Below are positions 8,948 to 17,526 of a stretch of 64,000 bases of DNA, in pieces. A program made the position numbers and the translations under genes. Every line of letters begins with the position of its first letter. Position 1 is the stretch's first letter. Below the pieces are notes generated by a model. That model was not told where the DNA came from, made no database searches, and saw only the letters and a program-made list of their open reading frames with translations. Source of the DNA: an uncultured Bacteroidota bacterium (GTDB taxonomy: Bacteria; Bacteroidota; Bacteroidia; UKL13-3); the NCBI GenBank assembly GCA_903850915.1, contig CAINMV010000010.1:126980-190979 (forward strand). Reading direction: 5' to 3'.

Positions 8948-10144
8948 ATGAAAATTGGAATTATTCGCGAGGGAAAAACACCTCCAGACAAACGAACCCC
9001 TTTGGTACCTCATCAATGCTATGAATTGATGAACAATTACCCAGAAATAAATATACTAATTCAGCCTTCCCCTCATCGATGTTTTAATGAAGACGAATAT
9101 GCCCGTTATGGTGCTGAGATTAATGAGGATCTCCGCGAGTGTGATATCCTTATGGGAATAAAGGAAGTACCGATTGCCGATTTAATACCCAATAAAACCT
9201 ATCTCTTTTTTTCACATACAATAAAAAAACAAGCCCATAATCGAAAGCTCTTGCGTGAGATCTTAGCAAAGAACATTAGACTTATAGATTATGAAACTTT
9301 GGTTTGGGAAAACGGAAGTCGCATACTTGGCTTTGGACGATTTGCAGGAATTGTAGGCGCACACAATGGGTTTTTAACCTATGGTAAAAAGTTTGACCTT
9401 TTTGAATTGAAGCCAGCTTATGAATGCCGAAATTATCTTGAATTAAAATCACAATATAAACCAATAACATTACCAAACATAAAAATATGTTTAGTTGGAG
9501 ATGGTCGTGTAGCCCATGGTGCGCTTGAATTGTTACACCATCTTAACATCAAAGAAGTTACTAAAAAAGAGTATATAACCAACAAATTTGATGAGCCTGT
9601 TTTTGTGCATCTACGCGTTGCCGATTTATATCAAAGAAAAGATGGTATGGCGTGGGATAAAGCCGATTTCTACCACAACCCAGAACTTTACGATTGTAAC
9701 TTCAAAGGATATTACAGCAATACCGACTTAATGATTAATGCGATTTTTTGGAAACAAGGTATTCCTGTTTTCTTTACCAAGGAAGAAATGAAAAACCCGG
9801 AATTTACTATTGATGTGATTGCAGATATTACGTGCGATGTAGACGGATCAATACCATGCACAGTTAAATCAACCACCATTGAAGATCCTGTTTTTGGATG
9901 GCATGCACTTAGCGAAAAAGTTGTAGCTCCTTTTCAAAAACATACAGTTGATGTAATGGCTGTAGGCAATCTACCTTGTGAATTGCCCCTTGATGCAAGC
10001 ACCGAATTTGGAACATTTTTAATACACCATGTTTTGCCTGCATTAATTGACGATGAAAACGGCCACATTATTGCCCATGCTACCATTGCTAAAGACGGAA
10101 AACTAACTGAAAACTATACGTACTTATCCGATTATATAGAATAA
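8948..10144 (+). CDS. Saccharopine dehydrogenase / lysine-ketoglutarate reductase-like protein (AlaDH/PNT fold)
   Basis: NAD(P)-dependent oxidoreductase of the alanine dehydrogenase/transhydrogenase fold. The N-terminal domain opens MKIGIIREGKTPPDKRTPLVPH, the signature of this superfamily, and includes the family motif FSHTIKKQ. A Rossmann element ICLVGDGRVAHGALELL lies near residue 180. The 398-aa length and the late block IADITCDVDGSIPCTV fit eukaryote-like saccharopine dehydrogenase (lysine-forming) or the lysine-ketoglutarate reductase half, so a role in lysine breakdown or interconversion is likely. Substrate is inferred from family only. Its own promoter lies directly upstream, and a cystathionine enzyme follows after 115 bases with a separate promoter. 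Confidence 0.8.
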   Translation: MKIGIIREGKTPPDKRTPLVPHQCYELMNNYPEINILIQPSPHRCFNEDEYARYGAEINEDLRECDILMGIKEVPIADLIPNKTYLFFSHTIKKQAHNRKLLREILAKNIRLIDYETLVWENGSRILGFGRFAGIVGAHNGFLTYGKKFDLFELKPAYECRNYLELKSQYKPITLPNIKICLVGDGRVAHGALELLHHLNIKEVTKKEYITNKFDEPVFVHLRVADLYQRKDGMAWDKADFYHNPELYDCNFKGYYSNTDLMINAIFWKQGIPVFFTKEEMKNPEFTIDVIADITCDVDGSIPCTVKSTTIEDPVFGWHALSEKVVAPFQKHTVDVMAVGNLPCELPLDASTEFGTFLIHHVLPALIDDENGHIIAHATIAKDGKLTENYTYLSDYIE

Positions 10145-10216
10145 TATTCAAACTTTCTTTCTTAATTTATCGCTAAGAAAACCAAAATACCATCTTTTTC
10201 AAATCAAATTTTCATG

Positions 10217-10243
10217 TTGATCAGAATGAAATCACTAACTTCG
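10217..10243 (+). promoter_or_regulatory. Promoter of the cystathionine enzyme gene (TANNTTCG variant)
   Basis: TTG at 10217-10219, 16-base spacer, TAACTTCG at 10236-10243. This has C instead of T at position 7 of the -7 element, a variant repeated at several genes in the window. Predicted leader about 12 bases. Confidence 0.5.
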
Positions 10244-10259
10244 CCAACACAATAACATC

Positions 10260-11396
10260 ATGCGTTTCAACACCAAAACTATCCATGCCGGCGTGGCACC
10301 CGATCCATCCACAGGGGCCATCATGACTCCCATTTTCCAAACTAGCACCTATGTGCAAAACGCTCCTGGCGATCACAAAGGTTATGAATACGGACGTACT
10401 CAAAACCCAACGCGTGACGCACTACAGCAAAACTTAGCGGCGCTTGAAAACGGGAAATATGGGCTATGTTATAGCACAGGACTTGGAGCAATTGATGCTG
10501 TAATGAAGACCCTTAGCCCAGGTGATGAGGTAATTTCTACCAGTGACCTGTATGGTGGCACCTATCGATTATTTGTTAAAATATTTGCGAAATACGGCAT
10601 TAAATTCATTTTTGTGAATATGTCGAATGCTTCAGATGTAGAAGCGCATATCACGTCGAACACGAAGATTCTTTGGGTGGAAACGCCTACCAATCCGATG
10701 ATGAACATTATCGATATTGCTTTTGTTGGAGAGATAGCAAAAAAACACAACGTATTACTTTGCGTTGACAACACTTTTGCATCACCTTATTTGCAAAACC
10801 CATTAGATTTAGGCGCCGACCTTGTGATGCATTCCTTAACAAAATATATTAGTGGGCATAGTGATGTCGTGATGGGAGCTTTAATAACAAGCAATGACAA
10901 GTTATATGAAGATTTAAAGTTCGTTCAAAATGCGAGTGGAGCAACACCGGGACCGCAAGATTGCTTTTTAGTATTGCGGGGAATAAAAACTTTGCATGTT
11001 CGTATGCAACGTCATTGTGAAAATGGTGCGGTAGTGGCCAAATTCTTGGCTTCGCATCCCGCAGTTTCAAATGTGTATTGGTGTGGTTTTGAAAGCCATC
11101 CCAACCATGATGTCGCTAAAAAACAAATGCATGATTTTGGCGGCATGATTTCATTTACTTTTAAAGATGACACTATGGAAACCGCCTTGGCATTTTTAAA
11201 GAAAATAAAATTATTTGCGTTAGCTGAGAGTCTAGGTGGTGTAGAGAGCTTGGTAGGACATCCGGCAAGCATGACGCACGCTAGCATTCCTAGAGAAGAA
11301 CGCTTGAAAAATGGATTAACGGATGCGCTAATACGATTGAGCGTGGGTATTGAGGATATTGAAGATTTAATCGAAGACTTAAAACAAGCGCTGTAG
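10260..11396 (+). CDS. Cystathionine gamma-synthase / gamma-lyase family PLP enzyme
   Basis: Trans-sulfuration enzyme of the Cys/Met metabolism PLP family. The 378-aa length is typical. Landmarks in order: TKTIHAGVAPDPSTGAIMTPIF, YEYGRTQNPTRDAL, CYSTGLGAIDAV (PLP phosphate binding), VETPTNPMMNI, VDNTFASPYLQNPL, and SLTKYISGHSDVVMG with the Schiff-base lysine Lys195, then ESLGGVESLVGHPASMTH. These do not separate synthase (MetB) from lyase (MccB), so no symbol is given. Monocistronic by its own promoter; the next gene, a 55-codon membrane protein, starts 53 bases downstream. Confidence 0.92.
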   Translation: MRFNTKTIHAGVAPDPSTGAIMTPIFQTSTYVQNAPGDHKGYEYGRTQNPTRDALQQNLAALENGKYGLCYSTGLGAIDAVMKTLSPGDEVISTSDLYGGTYRLFVKIFAKYGIKFIFVNMSNASDVEAHITSNTKILWVETPTNPMMNIIDIAFVGEIAKKHNVLLCVDNTFASPYLQNPLDLGADLVMHSLTKYISGHSDVVMGALITSNDKLYEDLKFVQNASGATPGPQDCFLVLRGIKTLHVRMQRHCENGAVVAKFLASHPAVSNVYWCGFESHPNHDVAKKQMHDFGGMISFTFKDDTMETALAFLKKIKLFALAESLGGVESLVGHPASMTHASIPREERLKNGLTDALIRLSVGIEDIEDLIEDLKQAL

Positions 11397-11449
11397 TTTA
11401 TTGCATTCATTTGAGAGATTATAAATTTAAAAAAAAATGACTTTCATCT

Positions 11450-11617
11450 ATGGATTTCCTGAAAAAACTAATGGGGTATTTTAACCCCACAAGCTTTTTT
11501 AAAAAAAGCGAAAATTTAAATTCTAGTCTTAAATTTATGCACGGCACCAATCGACTAAGTATTTGGATGATGTTAATTGCCGTATTAGTGATGATTTATC
11601 GTTATTTCCTCAAGTGA
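11450..11617 (+). CDS. 55-aa membrane protein, DUF6728-like
   Basis: Short open frame with a clear protein signature: ATG at 11450, TGA at 11615-11617. It encodes an amphipathic Lys-rich N terminus (MDFLKKLMGYFNPTSFFKK), a conserved-looking LKFMHGTNRLS block and one C-terminal helix (about 38-52, IWMMLIAVLVMIYRYFL). The arrangement, with MHGxNRxS just before a terminal helix, matches my memory of small Bacteroidota proteins annotated DUF6728; function unknown. A near-consensus TAAATTTA lies at 11422-11429. It fills an otherwise unexplained gap of 357 bases. Confidence 0.7.
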   Translation: MDFLKKLMGYFNPTSFFKKSENLNSSLKFMHGTNRLSIWMMLIAVLVMIYRYFLK

Positions 11618-11741
11618 TATTAAATCTTCATTTACATCGTTTCACCTGCTAAAAACAGCGCAGATATTAGCAATATCAAAAAAAACACAACTCTTTAAAA
11701 AAAATACATTAACCGAAATAACAATTTCAAGTTCCACTTGC

Positions 11742-11749
11742 TATCTTCG
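11742..11749 (+). promoter_or_regulatory. Promoter -7 element (TATCTTCG) directly at the start of the double-VOC gene
   Basis: TATCTTCG, the C-variant of TANNTTTG, is separated from the ATG at 11754 by only four bases. A transcript starting at the usual distance would be leaderless. Confidence 0.5.
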
Positions 11750-11753
11750 CAAC

Positions 11754-12818
11754 ATGCAACGAATAATTAGCGGAATACAGCAGGTTGGCATCGGTGTTAC
11801 TAACGCCAACGAAGCCTGGAGCTGGTATAGAACCTACTTTGGCATGGACGTCGTTATTTTTAATGATGCTGCTCCAGCGCCATTAATGACACGTTACACA
11901 GGTGGTGAAATTCATAGTCGTTACGCTATCCTTGCTATTAATATGCAAAGTGGAGGTGGATTCGAAATTTGGGAATATAAAAGTCGGAAAGCACAGCCTG
12001 CAGCGTTTATTGTGCAATTGGGAGATACTGGAACGCAGATTATTAAAATAAAATGTCGCGATATTAAAGCCGCCCATGCATGGTATGAAAAAGAAAAACT
12101 AAACCTACGCAGCCCCATTCACGCCGATCCACAAGGCAAGCCCACTTTTTACCTTGAAGACCCATACGGGAATAATTTCCAGCTAGTAGAAGATGATTAT
12201 TGGTATATGAATACCGGACATTTATGTGGCGGTATTGCAGGGGTTACCATTGCTGTTAGTGATATGCAAAAAGCGATGAATTTTTACACCAATGTGCTTA
12301 GCATAAAGAATATGATTTATGATGTTCAAGGTCAATTCGAAGAGTGGAAAAACCTTGCCGGAGGCAACTCCAAATTTAGGAGGATATTGCTTCGACAAGA
12401 CCCTGAGCGTAAAGGTGCATTTAGTAAATTAGTAGGACCATGCAGCTTAGAATTGATTCAGGCGGTTGATTATACACCTCGTAAAATATTTGAGAATCGG
12501 TTGTGGGGGGATCAAGGTTATATCCACTTATGTTTTGATGTTGTTGGAATGAAATTACTACGAGACGACTGCAAAAAGTTTGGTTATGACTTCACTGTTG
12601 ACAGTTCAAATAGTTTTGACATGGGCGATGCTGCTGGGCATTTTGCCTATAATGAAGATCCTGATGGCACCTGGATTGAATATGTTGAGGCGCATAAAGT
12701 ACCGATTTTAAAGAAAATTGGTTGGTACTTCGACCTCAAAAAACGCGATGCCACAAAGCCACTTCCAGATTGGATGGTGAAAGCCTTACGATTCAACAGA
12801 AAAAAAACGTTGGAATAG
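11754..12818 (+). CDS. Two-domain VOC (glyoxalase/bleomycin-resistance superfamily) protein
   Basis: A 354-aa cytoplasmic protein with two vicinal-oxygen-chelate modules: about 1-145 (start GIQQVGIGVTNANEAWSWY, end FYLEDPYGNNFQLVED) and about 158-310 (start GGIAGVTIAVSDMQKAMNFY, end YNEDPDGTWIEYVEA). The final 45 residues are a basic tail. Metal ligands look incomplete: the first strand of each module lacks the usual histidine (VGIGV, VTIAV), while YIHLCFDV and WIEYVE in the second module keep possible His/Glu ligands. It differs clearly from the HPPD at 5404. Substrate cannot be told. Its ATG lies four bases after a promoter element. Confidence 0.75.
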   Translation: MQRIISGIQQVGIGVTNANEAWSWYRTYFGMDVVIFNDAAPAPLMTRYTGGEIHSRYAILAINMQSGGGFEIWEYKSRKAQPAAFIVQLGDTGTQIIKIKCRDIKAAHAWYEKEKLNLRSPIHADPQGKPTFYLEDPYGNNFQLVEDDYWYMNTGHLCGGIAGVTIAVSDMQKAMNFYTNVLSIKNMIYDVQGQFEEWKNLAGGNSKFRRILLRQDPERKGAFSKLVGPCSLELIQAVDYTPRKIFENRLWGDQGYIHLCFDVVGMKLLRDDCKKFGYDFTVDSSNSFDMGDAAGHFAYNEDPDGTWIEYVEAHKVPILKKIGWYFDLKKRDATKPLPDWMVKALRFNRKKTLE

Positions 12819-12878
12819 CAACTATTTCAAGTCAAACAAAAACAGAGTAATGCAGATAGTGCATTCTAAACTTTATTG

Positions 12879-13532
12879 ATGATAAACGCTGTAATTTTTG
12901 ATATGGATGGTTTGCTAATTGATAGCGAACCTTTTTGGAAACAGGCCGAACGTGCCGTTTATGAAACTGTTGACGTTTCTATCGATGATAATTTTCTACG
13001 ACAGGTTGAAGGCTTGCGTCTGGATGAAGCAATACAGTTTGTATATGATCGTCATCCATTTGCTAAAAAGACAAAGAAGCAGGTGGAAGTCGAAATCATT
13101 CAAATGATGGTTGATTTGATCCGTGAAAAAGGCAAGGCATTGCCTGGTGTTTATCAGACATTAGACTATTTCAAAAGCAAAAACATACCCTTGGCATTAG
13201 CTTCATCTTCCGCAGAAGTGCTTATTCAAGCCGTATTGAAAAAACTATCATTAGTAAGTTATTTTCAATTTACACGATCTGGTCAACTTGAAAATTTTGG
13301 CAAACCGCATCCACAAATATTTATTTCTACAGCGCAATTGCTTCACGTGAATCCAACACAGTGCTTGGTTTTTGAAGATTCATTAAACGGCATTTTGGCA
13401 GCAAAAGCAGCTCGTATGTTTTGCATTGCTGTTCCCGACCAACATCGATTTGAAGATCCGCGTCTTTCTATTGCCGACCACAAAATTAAGTCGTTGATAG
13501 ATTTCAAGGAAGCATTAATCCCGCTAGGATGA
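12879..13532 (+). CDS. HAD-superfamily phosphatase, beta-phosphoglucomutase / 2-deoxyglucose-6-phosphatase-like
   Basis: A 217-aa HAD hydrolase. Motif I is FDMDGLLIDSEP near residue 7 (nucleophile Asp and general acid Asp), motif II is LASSS near 108, motif III includes KPHPQIF, and motif IV is VFEDSLNGILAAKAA. The cap is helical and of subclass I. This pattern matches the YcjU/YniC (HxpB) group that removes phosphate from hexose phosphates, but substrates in this group are broad. ATG at 12879 is preferred to a TTG one codon earlier. It follows the double-VOC gene by 60 bases and may share its transcript. Confidence 0.85.
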   Translation: MINAVIFDMDGLLIDSEPFWKQAERAVYETVDVSIDDNFLRQVEGLRLDEAIQFVYDRHPFAKKTKKQVEVEIIQMMVDLIREKGKALPGVYQTLDYFKSKNIPLALASSSAEVLIQAVLKKLSLVSYFQFTRSGQLENFGKPHPQIFISTAQLLHVNPTQCLVFEDSLNGILAAKAARMFCIAVPDQHRFEDPRLSIADHKIKSLIDFKEALIPLG

Positions 13533-13559
13533 ATACAGTAATAACTTAACGGTTAGAAA

Positions 13560-14108
13560 TTAAAATGCACGAATGGCGCGCACATGTGTGCCATAATCTT
13601 TTGGGGTGGTGCTAAATTGTGTGCCGAATTTAAAATCCTGAAGCCATGCACTATTTTTATTCACTTGCGATGAACTCCAATACATATCATCGGCAAAACC
13701 ACCAATAGTTGTTTTTTGCAAGTACATCAAATTTAATTCATCCTTGGATGGCAAATACCAATCGCTATAACCGCCTTGCGTTAAGTCGTTACAAAGGCGA
13801 GCAGCAGTTCCGGCTTCAGAGCATGCCTTAACGATATCGAGTGTATTTTGATTCCCAGTTCCTTGAGCCGTGCCTGCAGCTCCAGACAAGGCGACATCCA
13901 GGCATCCCCAGGCACTCCCTTCGCTAACATCTGAAATAGAAGCTACAAGACCATGCAAGCCAGTTGCATCAACATAAAATACCTTTCCTCCTTGATAAAC
14001 TTCGCCGATAACTTTTGGGGTGCTGTTTGATTTTTTACATCCTGTCACAACAAACGTTGCGGTAAGTAAAAAGAATAAAAAATAAATGGTAGTTTTTCTG
14101 TTCTGCAT
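13560..14108 (-). CDS. DUF1566 (Lcl C-terminal-like) domain lipoprotein
   Basis: A 182-aa secreted lipoprotein. The signal peptide ends in a lipobox, VVTGC at about 20-24, followed by a Lys/Ser-rich stretch. The rest is one DUF1566-type domain of the C-type-lectin-like fold: GGKVFYVDATGLHGLVAS, GGYSDWYLPSKDELNLMY, YWSSSQ and the final HVRAIRAF are hallmarks. Such domains are found in bacterial surface proteins, including the Legionella collagen-like adhesin, and a binding role is inferred from family only. Convergent with the HAD gene, 27 bases apart; transcribed in the same direction as the phosphatase upstream of it. Confidence 0.85.
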   Translation of the reverse strand: MQNRKTTIYFLFFLLTATFVVTGCKKSNSTPKVIGEVYQGGKVFYVDATGLHGLVASISDVSEGSAWGCLDVALSGAAGTAQGTGNQNTLDIVKACSEAGTAARLCNDLTQGGYSDWYLPSKDELNLMYLQKTTIGGFADDMYWSSSQVNKNSAWLQDFKFGTQFSTTPKDYGTHVRAIRAF

Positions 14109-14156
14109 TGCAACTAAAATTATATTTTGTTTTAAAATATTTTATAAAAATATAGA

Positions 14157-14609
14157 TTATTTTTTAATTTTAACAGTCTCTTTTGTTTTAATCTCAAGAA
14201 TTAAATTATCGCAATAGCTTTCGATCGACTTAAAACAACGCTCGAAGTCCGTTTCATCGCCGTACCATGGGTCATCGAAATGTGAAATAATTACATTTTG
14301 AAGCTGTTTTTCATCGGTGACAAACTCTTTCATCTCATCAAAAACATCCGCGGCCATGCAAATAATTAGATCATATTTTTGAAAATCGGAGAAGGTAAAT
14401 CGACGTGCAATATGCTTACGAATATCGACGCCATATTTTAATCCTACCTTAATAGTTCTCGGATCGGCGGCATCGCCCTTGTGAAATCGATTTGTGCCAT
14501 TTGACGAAACTAGCCAATCCAAGTTGGCACTGGTTGCTTTTTCACGCAAAATAGCCTCGGCAAGTGGGCTTCTACAAATATTACCAAGGCAGGTAAATAG
14601 AATTTTCAT
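14157..14609 (-). CDS. Low-molecular-weight protein tyrosine phosphatase
   Basis: Cytoplasmic phosphatase of 150 aa, a typical length. The P-loop CX5R is at residues 7-13 (CLGNICRS), with Cys7 the nucleophile and Arg13 binding phosphate. The general-acid aspartate is in HFDDPWYG near residue 115. Family members act on protein phosphotyrosine, often on the kinases of polysaccharide export, though no such kinase is in the window. Divergent from kup, with an exact promoter element at 14618-14625. Confidence 0.93.
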   Translation of the reverse strand: MKILFTCLGNICRSPLAEAILREKATSANLDWLVSSNGTNRFHKGDAADPRTIKVGLKYGVDIRKHIARRFTFSDFQKYDLIICMAADVFDEMKEFVTDEKQLQNVIISHFDDPWYGDETDFERCFKSIESYCDNLILEIKTKETVKIKK

Positions 14610-14617
14610 TGAAGTTG

Positions 14618-14625
14618 CAAAGATA
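14618..14625 (-). promoter_or_regulatory. Promoter -7 element for the low-molecular-weight phosphatase
   Basis: Minus-strand TATCTTTG, an exact TANNTTTG match, 9 bases ahead of the start codon at 14607-14609. TTG on the minus strand at 14641-14643 gives a short 15-base spacer. Leader only a few bases. Confidence 0.6.
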
Positions 14626-14671
14626 ATTCAAACAAACTATCAAAAAACTATTACAGATGATGAAAGTTATA

Positions 14672-14679
14672 TAAATTTG
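14672..14679 (+). promoter_or_regulatory. Promoter -7 element for kup
   Basis: TAAATTTG matches exactly. An in-frame GTG at 14679 overlaps its last base and is therefore excluded as start codon; the next in-frame start, GTG at 14703, leaves a leader of about 19 bases. Confidence 0.6.
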
Positions 14680-14702
14680 TGCCCTACCTATACTATGCTA
14701 TC

Positions 14703-16667
14703 GTGAACAAATCACACTTACAGAAAGTAAGCTCTACAGGCTTACTCATTACCCTTGGTATTATTTATGGAGATATCGGCACATCGCCACTCTATGTATT
14801 AAAAGAAATAATTGGTGATAGCACAATTAACAAAGATCTTGTTTATGGAGGTGTGTCATGCATTTTTTGGACACTCACTTTATTAACGACTTTAAAGTAT
14901 GTTATTATTACGCTAAATGCAGATAACAACGGTGAAGGTGGGATCTTTTCTTTATATGCTATTGTTAGGCGAACTAAGCCTTGGCTGCATATTCCTGCCA
15001 TAATTGGAGGCGCCGCCTTACTTGCGGATGGATTGATAACCCCTCCTATTTCTGTAGCATCTGCTATTGAGGGACTACAAATAAAGTATCCTGAATATAG
15101 TATACCTGTTGTTCCTATTGTAATTGGAATAATTGTACTTATTTTTTTCATACAGCAGTTCGGGACTAATATTGTTGGCAAATCGTTTGGACCATTAATG
15201 GTTCTTTGGTTTAGCATGTTACTTGTATTAGGCTTGATGGAAATAAAAGACCATGTTGGAATTTTAGGAGCGCTAAACCCTTATTATGCAATAAACTTAG
15301 TTGTTAATGTGCCTGGAGGATTTTGGCTTTTAGGTGCAGTCTTTTTATGCACTACTGGAGCCGAAGCTTTATATAGCGATCTCGGACATTGTGGAAAAGC
15401 CAATATCCGAGTAAGCTGGACTTTTGTGAAAATCGCATTAGTATGCAACTACCTTGGTCAGAGCGCATGGTTGATGCAATATGAAGGAAAAACACTATCT
15501 GAAGTTGGTGTGTCAATTAATCCTTTTTATGCCATCATGCCAGAGGGTTTTCTATTGGCCGGTATCATTATTGCAACAGTAGCGGCAATTATTGCATCAC
15601 AAGCTTTAATTACGGGTTCATACACCATTGTGAGTGAGGCCATGCGACTGAATTTTTGGCCTAAAGTCAGAATTAAGTTTCCAACAGAAGCTAAAGGACA
15701 AGTATATGTTCCAAGTATTAATTGGCTCCTAATGTTTGGTTGCATCGGCATTGTACTTATCTTCAGAGAGAGTGCCAATATGGGCGCTGCCTATGGTTTG
15801 GCAATTACATTAGCCATGCTTTCTACCACAGTTTTGGTAACTCATTATCTTGTATTGCATCGACTTAACAAAAACATTGTCTGGGTTTATCTGATTGGGT
15901 ATTTATTTTTAGAACTTTGTTTTTTAGTTGCCAACCTTAAGAAATTCCCACATGGAGGATGGGTGACTTTACTGCTCTGTATGGGTATTATTTTCGTGAT
16001 GTGGGTTTGGTCTAAGTCGGCTGGCATTAAGAAGCGATTTGTTTCCTTTATTAAGATCGACGATCAGTTGCCAATACTTATTGACGTAAGTAATGAAACA
16101 AGCATTGCAAAATATGCAACCAACCTCGTATATTTTACAGCAAGTGACAATCCAAAACTAATCGAGACGAAGAACCTTTATTCAATACTTAATAAGCAAC
16201 CTAAACGAGCCGATGTTTATTGGTTTTTGCATGTTAATGTAAGTGACGATCCTTATAAAAAGGAGTTTGAAGTCACCACCTTAGTACCTGGGAAAATTTT
16301 CAGGGTAGACTTTAATTTAGGTTTCCGGGTGGAGCAACGCATTAATGCTTTATTCAGAAAAGTTATAGAAAATATGGTGGAGCAAGGCGAGTTTAATAAT
16401 TTAAGTAGGTACGAAGCATTAAAAAAGTATCACATACAAGGAGATTTTAAGTTTGTTGTGATTGAGCGACAGTTAGCCAATGATTACGACTTACCTGTAT
16501 ATGAAGAGTTTATTATGGATAGTTATGATGTTCTTAAGCGCTTCTCTATAAGTGAAGCCAAGGCATTTGGATTGGACACTAGTTCACTTACTGTAGAAAA
16601 AGTACCCCTGCTTGTGAACCCAAGAAAGAACTTAATTTTGAAACGGAAATATCCTAACGAAAATTAG
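14703..16667 (+). CDS. kup: KUP-family potassium uptake protein
   Basis: Proton-coupled potassium importer of the inner membrane. The protein is 654 aa from GTG 14703, the usual Kup size. The opening LGIIYGDIGTSPLYVLKEI is the family signature in helix 1, and ADNNGEGGIFSLYAIVRR, ADGLITPPISV and TGAEALYSDLGHCGK follow in the standard order. About 12 helices span residues 10-430, and the C-terminal 200 residues form the cytoplasmic domain. Divergent from the phosphatase. The SRAP gene follows after 10 bases and is probably cotranscribed. Confidence 0.95.
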   Translation: MNKSHLQKVSSTGLLITLGIIYGDIGTSPLYVLKEIIGDSTINKDLVYGGVSCIFWTLTLLTTLKYVIITLNADNNGEGGIFSLYAIVRRTKPWLHIPAIIGGAALLADGLITPPISVASAIEGLQIKYPEYSIPVVPIVIGIIVLIFFIQQFGTNIVGKSFGPLMVLWFSMLLVLGLMEIKDHVGILGALNPYYAINLVVNVPGGFWLLGAVFLCTTGAEALYSDLGHCGKANIRVSWTFVKIALVCNYLGQSAWLMQYEGKTLSEVGVSINPFYAIMPEGFLLAGIIIATVAAIIASQALITGSYTIVSEAMRLNFWPKVRIKFPTEAKGQVYVPSINWLLMFGCIGIVLIFRESANMGAAYGLAITLAMLSTTVLVTHYLVLHRLNKNIVWVYLIGYLFLELCFLVANLKKFPHGGWVTLLLCMGIIFVMWVWSKSAGIKKRFVSFIKIDDQLPILIDVSNETSIAKYATNLVYFTASDNPKLIETKNLYSILNKQPKRADVYWFLHVNVSDDPYKKEFEVTTLVPGKIFRVDFNLGFRVEQRINALFRKVIENMVEQGEFNNLSRYEALKKYHIQGDFKFVVIERQLANDYDLPVYEEFIMDSYDVLKRFSISEAKAFGLDTSSLTVEKVPLLVNPRKNLILKRKYPNEN

Positions 16668-16677
16668 TTTAATCTTT

Positions 16678-17409
16678 ATGTGCTATACTATTTCTTATGC
16701 CGAGCAGCGCGCGGCGAGAATTTCGGAACGCTATAAAAAACTATTCCCAACAACGTTAATTTCCAATCTTCCCGAGCAGCTCACAGCGTATTATTTAGTG
16801 AGCGGATTTTCCCATCCAGAACTCCCCATAGTTACCCAAAACGGGCTAATTCTTGGAGAATGGGGGCTAATTCCAAAATGGATAAAAGATGAAAATGCCG
16901 CTTCTGATATTCGAAAAATGACACTTAATGCTGTTGGAGAATCCGCTTTTGAAAAGCCATCGTTTAAGCATAGCATGACAACCCAACGATGCTTATTACC
17001 AGTAAATGGATTTTATGAATGGCGGGATTTTAATGGAATAAAATATCCCTACTTTATCCAATTAAAAAACTTAGAGTCCTTCTCATTGGGCTGTATTTAT
17101 GCCGACTGGATGAATCCAATTACGCATCAAAAAAAGACCACCTTTTCAATTCTAACTACACCAGCGAACTCTTTAATGGAGAAAATCCACAATCTAAAGA
17201 AAAGAATGCCCCTAATTATTCATCCGGAAAACGAAGAGCGTTGGATTTCACCGACACTTAATAATGATGAAATAAACAACTTGATTTTGCCTTACGAAGC
17301 TCAAGAAATGCGAGCATATACAATTTCTATGACGGCCAATGCAGCAAAAAATGATCGCAACAATCCCGAAATATTAAACCCTGTGGGTTATCCAGAACTC
17401 CAAGAATAG
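16678..17409 (+). CDS. SRAP-domain protein (abasic-site crosslinking, YedK/HMCES-like)
   Basis: Forms a covalent bond with abasic sites in single-stranded DNA, protecting forks. The protein is 243 aa. The catalytic Cys2 directly follows the initiator Met (MCYTIS), which requires Met removal and fixes the start. Other active-site elements are NAVGE near 83-87 (usually NARSE), the glutamate in VNGFYEW and the histidine in RMPLIIHP. The RSE to VGE change in the DNA-contact motif is a mild departure. Ten bases downstream of kup, with which it has no evident functional link. Confidence 0.9.
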   Translation: MCYTISYAEQRAARISERYKKLFPTTLISNLPEQLTAYYLVSGFSHPELPIVTQNGLILGEWGLIPKWIKDENAASDIRKMTLNAVGESAFEKPSFKHSMTTQRCLLPVNGFYEWRDFNGIKYPYFIQLKNLESFSLGCIYADWMNPITHQKKTTFSILTTPANSLMEKIHNLKKRMPLIIHPENEERWISPTLNNDEINNLILPYEAQEMRAYTISMTANAAKNDRNNPEILNPVGYPELQE

Positions 17410-17471
17410 AAATAACATTTCAATCGTTTACTTTTTTTCAAATGGCTATTTACATTAAAAGTAAGAATTCG

Positions 17472-17479
17472 TATATTCG
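17472..17479 (+). promoter_or_regulatory. Possible promoter -7 element for the DUF4175 gene (TANNTTCG)
   Basis: TATATTCG, a C-variant of the consensus, 48 bases before the GTG start at 17527. No TTG at the -33 distance. Confidence 0.4.
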
Positions 17480-17526
17480 TAAAATCGTTTTTGCTGAAGA
17501 AGCCATTTCGATCTTTAAATTAGAAC

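Noticed and set aside
10145-10259. Possible SAM-type riboswitch ahead of the cystathionine enzyme gene
   Set aside because: Promoter at 10217-10243 leaves a leader of only about 12 bases, too short for a riboswitch.
14679-14702. GTG start giving a longer Kup
   Set aside because: Overlaps the last base of TAAATTTG; GTG 14703 is downstream of the predicted transcription start.
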